DNA of 31,110 nt, from positions 1-31,110 of the forward strand of contig CAZYQC010000039.1 in assembly GCA_964649815.1 (NCBI GenBank). The letters run 5' to 3'. The stretch comes from G013214665 sp964649815 (lineage in GTDB: Bacteria; Pseudomonadota; Alphaproteobacteria; Rhodobacterales; Rhodobacteraceae). The position numbers and the translations under genes were made by a program. Of this stretch, positions 21,363 through 28,108 are shown piece after piece. A model generated the notes under the pieces. It saw nothing but the letters and a program-made list of their open reading frames with translations. It searched no databases and was not told the origin of the DNA. Within the stretch, counting starts at the first letter, position 1, and each line of letters begins with the position of its first letter.

Positions 21363-23320
21363 TCCGCCGCCACCGCTTTGGCCGGGGATTTGCGCGCACC
21401 CGCCGCAACCCGGAACCGGCGATCCGACAAGCTCAGCAAACCACCAAGGGCCATCAAGCCGCACCCGATCCAAATCCAGTTGGTCAGCGGCTTGATGAAG
21501 GTCCGCAGCGCCCAGCCGCCCTCGTCCTGAGGGTCGCCGATCACGACATAGACATCCCGCGCCAGGTTATAGTCGATCCCTGCCTCGGTCGTGGGCATCT
21601 GTGCCACGGGGTAGATCCGCTTTTCCGGGCGCAACGTGGCGATGAACTGGCCGTCGCGGTCAAGCCGTACAATGCCCATCGTCGAGAGGTAATTCGGCCC
21701 TTCGATATCGCGGACGTCTTCCAGCGTTAGCGTATAGCCGGACACCTCAAATGGCTCTCCGATCTGGGCCACGCGAATGTCGTCCGATTGCCAAGCCACA
21801 AGGCCCGAAATCCCTACAAACGCCACACCCACGCCCGCGTGGGCCACCGCCTTGCCCCAATCCGCGCGCGGCAATCGCAACAGGCGCCCCACGCCCGATT
21901 TGCCTGTGCGCTGGTGCAAATCAACCGCGGCCCCGGCAACGAGCCAGGCCCCCATGAACGCCCCCATCGGCCCCAAAAGGCTGGCTTGGGTTTGCACCGC
22001 CCAAGCCAAGCCTGCCGCCGCCAGGGCCAGGATCAGTGCAGGCGCGAGCGGGCGGAACGTTTTGCTGATCTGCGCACGCTTCCAGGGCAATAGCGCCCCA
22101 ACCGGCAGGATCAGCCCAAGGGCCACCATAAAGGGCGTGAAGGCTGTGTCGAAAAACGGTGGGCCTACGCTCAACTTGCGGTCAAAGACCATTTCGGCCA
22201 CCACCGGCCAGATCGTTCCAACAAAAACGACAAAGCAAGACACTGCCAAAAGGACGTTGTTGGCAACCAGCGCACTTTCCCGGCTTTGCACCGCAAAGAT
22301 GCCTTTGGCCTCCATCACATGCGCGCGCATCGCAAAAAGCGTGAGCGCGCCACCCATAAACAGAACCAGGATCAGCAAAATCACCATGCCGCGTTCTGGG
22401 TCATTGGCGAAGGCATGCACCGACGTCAGCAAGCCCGAGCGCACGATAAACGTCCCGATCAGCGAAAAGCCAAAGGCCAGAATGGCCAACAGGATCGTCC
22501 AGGCTTTGAGGCTCTCGCGTTTCTCGACGACGATGGCGGAATGCAGCAGGGCAACAGCCAAAAGCCACGGCATAAAGCTCGCGTTTTCGACCGGGTCCCA
22601 AAACCAGAACCCGCCCCAGCCCAGCTCGTAATATGCCCACCAGGACCCAAGCGCGATACCGATCGTCAAAAAGACCCAAGCCGCCAATGTCCAGGGCCTG
22701 ACCCACCGGCCCCAAGCGGCATCGACGCGGCCCTCCAGCAAGGCTGCAACCGCAAAGGAAAACGCCATGCTGAGGCCCACATAGCCCAGATACAAAAACG
22801 GCGGATGAAAGGCCAAACCCGGATCTTGCAGCAAGGGGTTCAAGTCTTGGCCGTCAAAAGGCGGAACCGCCAGGCGCAAAAACGGGTTCGACGTAAAGAG
22901 GATAAAGGCGAAAAAGGCCACGCCAATGGACGCCTGAACCGCCAAAACCCGCGCGCGCAGCGTGGGTGGCAGGTTGCCTCCGAACCAGGCCGCCATCGCT
23001 CCAAACAGCGAGACAATCAGCACCCACAGCAACATCGACCCTTCGTGGTTCCCCCAAGTGCCCGAGATCTTGTAGATCAAAGGCTTTGCGGAATGGCTGT
23101 TCAACGTCACCAAACGCAGCGAAAAGTCGGATGTCACAAAAGCCCAGGTGAGGGCGGCAAAGGAAAAGAACGTCAGAAAGAACTGCAAGCTTGCTGCGGG
23201 TTCCGCCACCGCCATCCAGCCGGGCCAACGCTTGGCTGCCCCTACAAGGGGAACAATCGTCTGCAAAATCGCCACCAAAAAGGCGAGGATCAGTGCGAAA
23301 TGGCCAAGCTCTGTGATCAT
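21359..23320 (-). CDS. ccmF: Heme lyase subunit CcmF (Ccl1)
   Basis: CcmF is the polytopic core of the system I heme lyase, which takes heme from holo-CcmE and joins it to apocytochromes in the periplasm. The 653-residue protein has the WWD motif GWGGFWFWDPVENASFMPW around 234-252. It also has conserved His residues in TWGNHEGS (His92) and FHPPFLYLGY (His172), and many membrane helices. I start it at the ATG at 23320 (MITELGHFALILAF). It overlaps ccmH by four bases. Unlike the usual ccmE-ccmF order, two lysis genes lie between it and ccmE; the nearest (the holin gene) ends 54 bases upstream. Confidence 0.96.
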   Translation of the reverse strand: MITELGHFALILAFLVAILQTIVPLVGAAKRWPGWMAVAEPAASLQFFLTFFSFAALTWAFVTSDFSLRLVTLNSHSAKPLIYKISGTWGNHEGSMLLWVLIVSLFGAMAAWFGGNLPPTLRARVLAVQASIGVAFFAFILFTSNPFLRLAVPPFDGQDLNPLLQDPGLAFHPPFLYLGYVGLSMAFSFAVAALLEGRVDAAWGRWVRPWTLAAWVFLTIGIALGSWWAYYELGWGGFWFWDPVENASFMPWLLAVALLHSAIVVEKRESLKAWTILLAILAFGFSLIGTFIVRSGLLTSVHAFANDPERGMVILLILVLFMGGALTLFAMRAHVMEAKGIFAVQSRESALVANNVLLAVSCFVVFVGTIWPVVAEMVFDRKLSVGPPFFDTAFTPFMVALGLILPVGALLPWKRAQISKTFRPLAPALILALAAAGLAWAVQTQASLLGPMGAFMGAWLVAGAAVDLHQRTGKSGVGRLLRLPRADWGKAVAHAGVGVAFVGISGLVAWQSDDIRVAQIGEPFEVSGYTLTLEDVRDIEGPNYLSTMGIVRLDRDGQFIATLRPEKRIYPVAQMPTTEAGIDYNLARDVYVVIGDPQDEGGWALRTFIKPLTNWIWIGCGLMALGGLLSLSDRRFRVAAGARKSPAKAVAAE

Positions 23321-23374
23321 GCTTGGGAGTATAAGCGCCCCGCCCCGCCCCGCCAACGGCACATGCCGGAAATG

Positions 23375-23959
23375 TCAGCCCGAGCGCCTGCGGCTTTTTC
23401 GCCAGGCATCGAGGGCGGCGTTCGCCTCGGGCAGTGCAGCGGCGGCGCTGAGGTGGGCGTCCCCTTTGGTATCCGCGCGCCCCACATCGTCTGATCGCAT
23501 GGCGCGCAAAGTATCGAGGTTCGCCACCACGTCAGGCACGCGCGCAACGCTTTCGGCAATGTCGCGCTGAAATTGCTGTGCCTTGACCTGATGGCGCGCG
23601 CCAAAGTAAAAGCTCACGATCACGCCCAAAAGCCACCAGAGCGGCTCGGGCACCAGCGCGATGCCTTGCATGCGCGCGGCAAACCAGACCGGATCGATCA
23701 TCGCCGCCACAAAGAGAGCCAACGTGCCCAAGGCCAACGCCGGACGCGGCAATCGGTTGAGCCCGTCCATAAAGCGGTTGAAGGCACTGGGCGTCGGCGC
23801 GCGGAATTCCGCAGCATGCTGACGCAGGGCCAGTGCCTGAATGGTGGCATTGCGCCGCCCCGCCAGCGTGGCGTTTTCGCGAAACACTTCGGCCGTGGCC
23901 TGCACCACATTTCGCCCATCGCCAAAAAGCAGGCTGAGGACATTGGTTATCATGCCCAT
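23375..23959 (-). CDS. GTA-type holin (3-TM holin family)
   Basis: Holins form membrane holes that release endolysin to the cell wall. This 194-residue protein matches the 3-TM holin family of gene transfer agents (GTA_holin_3TM). It has a polar N-terminus (MGMITNVLSLLFGDGRNVVQ, then TAEVFRENATLAGRRNATIQ), hydrophobic segments at about 73-88, 91-103 and 106-120 (PLWWLLGVIVSFYFGARHQ), and a long charged C-terminal tail. The ATG at 23959 follows AGGAAAGGA and overlaps the endolysin stop by ten bases; a second ATG at 23953 would give an ATGA overlap and could act as a dual start. In Rhodobacter capsulatus the GTA lysis genes also lie away from the capsid cluster. No other phage gene is nearby. 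Confidence 0.88.
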   Translation of the reverse strand: MGMITNVLSLLFGDGRNVVQATAEVFRENATLAGRRNATIQALALRQHAAEFRAPTPSAFNRFMDGLNRLPRPALALGTLALFVAAMIDPVWFAARMQGIALVPEPLWWLLGVIVSFYFGARHQVKAQQFQRDIAESVARVPDVVANLDTLRAMRSDDVGRADTKGDAHLSAAAALPEANAALDAWRKSRRRSG

Positions 23960-24561
23960 GATGCTGTCCTTTCCTGGAACTGAGCCTCTGTCAAATGATA
24001 GCGCGGGGCGATGAAATCCTCGGCCCGGCGGATCCAGCCGCCCTTGCCGCCCGCCCGCGTGCGGGCGAATTTGCGCAAGCGTGGCCGCTTGTCGGCCAGA
24101 CGCAGGTAATAATTGCGCCGCGCGATGCCGTAAGCATCGACCAGATGATCTGACGCATCGCGGTAGACAGCCGCCGCCGCCGCCAAGCTTTGCGGCCCCA
24201 ACACGCCATCGACCACAAGGTCCTGGCCAAAGGCGATCAACAGGCGCTGCAGGATGCGGATCGCATTGCCACCGGCGTTGACATACATGTCGAAAACTGT
24301 GGCATGCAGCGGCGCCGGCAGCCGCCCGATCAGCGGCCTGTCAAAGTAATGCCGGACAAAGATGCCCACCGCATCCGCGACCTCGAGCCGCCGCACGTCG
24401 GCGCGGTCCACATCGCCATCGCCGTCGAGGTCAAGCCCCAGACGGCGCATCGTGTGAATCGTGACCCCGTATTTGGTCGCCCCGCCCGGATCGTCCGGAT
24501 CATCCACAAAGCCGCCTTCGCGCCGGACAATGTCATGCGCGATCTCGTGCACCGTTTGCAT
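23950..24561 (-). CDS. Holin-associated N-acetylmuramidase (GH108 endolysin, GTA type)
   Basis: This peptidoglycan hydrolase of 203 residues has the GH108 motif RREGGFVDDPDDPGGATKYG at 13-32 with predicted catalytic Glu15. It continues through HYFDRPLIGRLP and VFDMYVNAGG. The C-terminal part, VDGVLGPQSLAAAAA and onward (about 118-185), is a PG_binding_3-type region. Residues 44-55 (DLDGDGDVDRAD) form an EF-hand/dockerin-like calcium loop. There is no signal peptide, so release to the wall depends on the neighbouring holin. The ATG at 24561 follows an AGGGGG site. With the holin it forms a two-gene lysis cassette lying between ccmE and ccmF, on the same strand. Confidence 0.9.
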   Translation of the reverse strand: MQTVHEIAHDIVRREGGFVDDPDDPGGATKYGVTIHTMRRLGLDLDGDGDVDRADVRRLEVADAVGIFVRHYFDRPLIGRLPAPLHATVFDMYVNAGGNAIRILQRLLIAFGQDLVVDGVLGPQSLAAAAAVYRDASDHLVDAYGIARRNYYLRLADKRPRLRKFARTRAGGKGGWIRRAEDFIAPRYHLTEAQFQERTASWA

Positions 24562-24640
24562 CAGCCCCCTACTGTGTCTTTGGCCATGCGACGAAAAGAA
24601 GGGGGGTGAGGGGTTAAGATTGTTTTGCCGCTGCGTTCGG

Positions 24641-24736
24641 GGGGGTTGCGCCGCCTGCGGCGTCGCCCGGGCGCCAGGGGGCGCTGCCCCCTCTGGGCCT
24701 GCGGCCCATTCACCCCCGGAGTATTTTTGGCCCGAA
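24641..24736. repeat. GC-rich multi-hairpin intergenic element (REP-like)
   Basis: Between ccmE and the endolysin gene there is a run of short inverted repeats: CGCCGC-ct-GCGGCG (24649-24662), AGGGGGC-gct-GCCCCCT (24676-24692) and GGGCC-tgc-GGCCC (24695-24707). They are followed by CCCCCGGAGTATTTTTGG (24713-24730) and an AAGAAGG tail. I recall near-identical elements, especially the CCCGGAGTATTTTTG block, as frequent intergenic sequences in Rhodobacteraceae. Only one copy is in the window, so the repeat nature rests on that recollection. It fills most of the 191-base gap and may end or process the ccmE transcript. Confidence 0.6.
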
Positions 24737-24752
24737 AGAAGGCAGGGGTGGG

Positions 24753-25214
24753 TTAGCTGTCGGTGTCAGTGTCGCCATTGGGGGCTCGGTAGTGCCCGGT
24801 TTCCTTGAGCGCATCGACCACTTCGGCAGGCATGTAGGTTTCGTCGTGTTTGGCCAGGATTTCAGAGGCTTCGAAGACGCCGTTGATGTAACGGCCGGTG
24901 CCGACCATGCCTTCGTTTTCGGTAAAGAGATCTGGCAGGACGCCGGTGTAGGTGACCGGGATGGAGACGGCGCCGTCGGTAACGGAAAACTGGACCGTTT
25001 CGCCCGCGCCGCGGACGAGCGAGCCGGTTTCGACCAAGCCGCCGATGCGGAAGACTTCGGTTGGGTCTGGCGGGGCTTCGGCGATTTGGCTGGGGGAGCG
25101 GAAGAAATTGATGCCGTCTTGCAGCGCATAGCCAATCAATGCGGTCGAGACCGCCAAGGCGACAAACGCCAAGGCGATGACCTGGATCCGGCGCTGTTTT
25201 TTTAGCGATTTCAT
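24753..25214 (-). CDS. ccmE: Cytochrome c maturation heme chaperone CcmE
   Basis: This is a membrane-anchored periplasmic OB-fold protein that covalently holds heme through a His and passes it to CcmF. The 153-residue protein has an N-terminal signal anchor (about 9-32) after a basic MKSLKKQRR, the conserved FRIGGLVETGSLVRG block, YTGVLPDLFTENEGMVGTG, and the heme-binding LAKHDETYMP with His123 and Tyr127. The C-terminal tail after residue 133 is polar and short. It follows argC by 49 bases. Downstream, a GC-rich repeat and the GTA-type lysis cassette separate it from ccmF. Confidence 0.96.
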   Translation of the reverse strand: MKSLKKQRRIQVIALAFVALAVSTALIGYALQDGINFFRSPSQIAEAPPDPTEVFRIGGLVETGSLVRGAGETVQFSVTDGAVSIPVTYTGVLPDLFTENEGMVGTGRYINGVFEASEILAKHDETYMPAEVVDALKETGHYRAPNGDTDTDS

Positions 25215-25263
25215 CGCACCCCCCGCAAGATTGCAGCGAATATGGGCATCAGAGGGGCGTTGC

Positions 25264-26292
25264 TCAAGGGAAGAGTGGCGGCATCATCAGACCGTGCGTT
25301 TCGGTCACACCCAACATCAGGTTGGCGTTTTGCACGGCTTGACCGCTGGAGCCTTTGGTCAGATTGTCGAGCGCTGCAACCACGACCGTCCGCCCAGCGA
25401 GGCGGTCTGGCGCGACCCCGATGTGGCAAAAGTTCGAGCCGCGGATGTGGCGCGTCGAGGGCGTTTCCCCCAGTGGCAAGAGCGTGATGAAGGGCTCGGA
25501 CGCATAGGCCGCGTTGAGCGTTTCGTAGATCGCCTCTGCATCGCCTTTGACATAGGCCGTGCCCAAAATACCCCGATTGGCGGGGATCAGATGCGGCTGG
25601 AACTGGATGTGGACCGGGCGGCCTGCGACTTTGGAGAATTCCTGGTCGAACTCGCCCAGATGCCGGTGCGTGCCGCCCGAGGCATAGGCGTGATAGCCTT
25701 CGCTGAGTTCAGCGTGCAGGAGGTTTTCCTTGAGCGCCCGCCCTGCCCCTGAGACCGCCGCTTTGAGATCGAGGATGATGTCATCCAGATCGATGACGCC
25801 GGCCGCGATCAAGGGACGCAAGGCGAATTGCCCGGTGGCCGCGTTGCAGCCCGTTCCCGCAACCAGGCGCGCTTTGGCGATGTCAGCCCTGTAAAACTCG
25901 GTCAGGCCATAAACGGCCTCTGACTGCAAGGCGACTGCACTGTGGGGATTTCCATACCACGTTTCATACGCCGCAGGGTCTTCGAGCCGGAAATCAGCGG
26001 ACAGATCAACGATCCTAAGATCACGCGGCAGACCCGAGATGACCTCTTGCGAGGTTTTATGCGGCAACGCGCAAAAGCACAGATCAATGCCCGACCAGTC
26101 GATCTGATCAAAGGCGACCATATCGGGCAGATCCAGATGGCGCAGGTGGGGATAGACTTTGGCCAAGGACTGGCCAGCTTTGGAATGGGCGCCCAAGGCT
26201 TTGATTTCAAAGAAATCATGCCCGGCGATGATGCGAATAAGTTCTGCTCCGGTGTAGCCGGAGGCTCCGAGGATGGCGATCGCGTAAGTCAT
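25264..26292 (-). CDS. argC: N-acetyl-gamma-glutamyl-phosphate reductase
   Basis: ArgC makes N-acetylglutamate semialdehyde in arginine biosynthesis, using NADPH. The 342-residue protein has the Rossmann motif ILGASGYTGAELIR (7-20). The catalytic Cys149 is in VAGTGCNAATGQF, and the following SGAGRALKENLLHAELSEGY and HRHLGEFDQ blocks match the family. I start at the ATG at 26292; the frame could extend four codons to a TTG, which is unlikely. It lies 30 bases after murI and 49 before ccmE, so murI, argC and ccmE may form one transcription unit. Confidence 0.95.
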   Translation of the reverse strand: MTYAIAILGASGYTGAELIRIIAGHDFFEIKALGAHSKAGQSLAKVYPHLRHLDLPDMVAFDQIDWSGIDLCFCALPHKTSQEVISGLPRDLRIVDLSADFRLEDPAAYETWYGNPHSAVALQSEAVYGLTEFYRADIAKARLVAGTGCNAATGQFALRPLIAAGVIDLDDIILDLKAAVSGAGRALKENLLHAELSEGYHAYASGGTHRHLGEFDQEFSKVAGRPVHIQFQPHLIPANRGILGTAYVKGDAEAIYETLNAAYASEPFITLLPLGETPSTRHIRGSNFCHIGVAPDRLAGRTVVVAALDNLTKGSSGQAVQNANLMLGVTETHGLMMPPLFP

Positions 26293-26322
26293 GTCAAATC
26301 TCAATTGGTCAGGCGTGTCAGG

Positions 26323-27132
26323 TCAAGCGGCGATGAAATCAATACGTCGTCGCAAGAACTGGGTCGCGCGATCGCTTACGGTCGCGGGATCACCTGTTGT
26401 GAGAAAGGCACCGGTGCCACTGCCCAGCTTGTCGGGGTGCCGCGCGAGGTAATCGGCGAGGCTGGAGGCCACCAGATCAGCCTGGGAATAGACGGTGACG
26501 TCGGGCCCAAGCGCGGCTTGAAAGGCTTCTTGCAGCAATGGGTAATGCGTGCAGCCAAGGATGGCGGCCTCGGGCGTCGGCATCTTGCGTTTGAGCGCGT
26601 CCACATGGCTGCGCACCAGGGCCTCTGCCAGCATCATGTCGCCATCTTCGATGGCGTCGACAACACCGCCGCAGGCTTGGGCTTCGACGTCGACACCGAT
26701 CGCGCGAAAGGCCAATTCCCGCTGAAACGCCCGGCTGGCAACGGTCGCGGGTGTGGCAAACAGGGCGACATGCTTGACGGCGACCTCGCGCGGTGGGGAA
26801 TTGTCGCCCCATTGCCGTTCGGTCAGGGCTTCGATCATCGGTACAAAGACGCCCAGCACGCGCTTGTCGGCAGGCACCCAGCTTTCCTGCATCCGGCGCA
26901 AGGCCGCCGCAGAGGCCGTGTTGCAGGCCAGGATCACCAGATCGCAGCCCGCGTCGAACAACCGTTGCACGGCGTCACACGTCAGCTCATAGATGCGGTC
27001 CGCTGTCCGCACGCCGTAAGGCGCATGTGCGGTATCGGCCATATAGACAAAGTCTATATCGGGAAGGTGCTGATGCACGGCGTCCCAGACGGTCAGCCCG
27101 CCCAGGCCAGAATCGAAAATACCAACAGCCAT
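26323..27132 (-). CDS. murI: Glutamate racemase
   Basis: MurI supplies D-glutamate for peptidoglycan precursors by cofactor-independent racemisation with two cysteines. The 269-residue protein has the N-terminal FDSGLGGLTV motif (Asp7, Ser8), the first catalytic cysteine in ILACNTASA (Cys70) and the second in LGCTHYPLL (Cys194). The ADTAHAPYG block around 32-40 is also typical. The start is the ATG at 27132, six bases after the acyltransferase stop codon, which implies co-transcription with that gene. Confidence 0.95.
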   Translation of the reverse strand: MAVGIFDSGLGGLTVWDAVHQHLPDIDFVYMADTAHAPYGVRTADRIYELTCDAVQRLFDAGCDLVILACNTASAAALRRMQESWVPADKRVLGVFVPMIEALTERQWGDNSPPREVAVKHVALFATPATVASRAFQRELAFRAIGVDVEAQACGGVVDAIEDGDMMLAEALVRSHVDALKRKMPTPEAAILGCTHYPLLQEAFQAALGPDVTVYSQADLVASSLADYLARHPDKLGSGTGAFLTTGDPATVSDRATQFLRRRIDFIAA

Positions 27133-27138
27133 TTTGAA

Positions 27139-28020
27139 TTAGGCGCGATGCCGTTCCTCAAACTCAAAGCCCAAATCAAAGGATTTGTTTGGACCTGGTG
27201 CCAGCTCATACGTGGCTTTTCGGAGGAATTCCATCATGCCTTTGGTGTCTTTTGCCAAAGGGTCCAATTGATCGCGGCCAATCGGCTCGCCGATGACGAC
27301 CTTGACCGGTGTGTCCACACGTTCCCGGAATTCGCGGATCATCAGACCCATCCGCAATGTGTAATGCATATGCGAGGCGATCTGGAACAAACGGCTGGTG
27401 TGGCCTTCGAAGAAAACGGGCACAACAGTTGCATTTGATTTCGCGATCATCCGGGCCGTGAACCCGCGCCAGCCGGGATCCATCGGCTGTGCAAAGGGCT
27501 TGACCGCTGTGCTGACCGTTCCGCCGGGGAAAATGCCAATCGCACCGCCCTCGGCAAGGTAATCAAGCGCCACTTTCCGCGTCTGGATATTGAGTTTGAC
27601 CGCTTCTTTGGTCTCATCAAAGGAAATCGGAAGAATGATCCGATTGAGGTCTTCGGCTTTGCGAAACACCCGATGCGCCAGGATCCGAAAATCGCCGCGC
27701 ACCATCGACAGGATGTGGCCCATCATCAGGCCATCCAGAATGCCATATGGGTGATTTGCAATCAGAACCAGCGGCCCGTCCGTCGGAATGTTCTCGAGCG
27801 CGCCACCGCGCACATCCAGCGAAAGGCCATAGCGCTCGACCATGACCTGCCAAAAGTCACGCCCAGCGGCCACTTCGTTTTCATAGCCTTTGGCGCGCTT
27901 GATCAGGCGCAAGCGGCCAGTCGTGTTCTCCATCAACCGGATCATCGCCCGCCCGCTCTTGGTTTCAGCGGAATGGGCGTAGGAAATCTCGCGGGCGCTT
28001 TGGCGTTCTACTTTGCTCAT
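27139..28020 (-). CDS. Lysophospholipid acyltransferase family protein
   Basis: This 293-residue protein of the PlsC-like family transfers acyl groups to lysolipids at the inner membrane. The first acyltransferase motif is NHPYGILDG, with His90 and Asp96 separated by five residues (H-x5-D rather than the common H-x4-D), as in a hemolysin-like subgroup. The second block is FPGGTVS (164-170), followed by ATVVPVFFEGHTSRLFQ. There is no long membrane helix, so peripheral attachment is likely. The substrate could be a lysophospholipid or a lyso-aminolipid; sequence alone does not tell. It lies six bases upstream of murI and 88 after the oxidoreductase gene. Confidence 0.88.
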   Translation of the reverse strand: MSKVERQSAREISYAHSAETKSGRAMIRLMENTTGRLRLIKRAKGYENEVAAGRDFWQVMVERYGLSLDVRGGALENIPTDGPLVLIANHPYGILDGLMMGHILSMVRGDFRILAHRVFRKAEDLNRIILPISFDETKEAVKLNIQTRKVALDYLAEGGAIGIFPGGTVSTAVKPFAQPMDPGWRGFTARMIAKSNATVVPVFFEGHTSRLFQIASHMHYTLRMGLMIREFRERVDTPVKVVIGEPIGRDQLDPLAKDTKGMMEFLRKATYELAPGPNKSFDLGFEFEERHRA

Positions 28021-28108
28021 CTAACGGTCCAGGGGCATGCTGGTTTGGCTCGCTATGTAGCGGTGGAAGAGGCTTATGCCCAGAGCCTGTGACAGGAATG
28101 TGACGATT

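Noticed and set aside
23375..24561. Lysis genes as part of a complete prophage
   Set aside because: No integrase, repressor, replication, capsid, tail or attachment-site repeats were seen on either side; both flanks are ccm genes.
25942..27438. A 498-codon open frame antisense to argC and murI
   Set aside because: It is a shadow frame of two well-identified enzymes.
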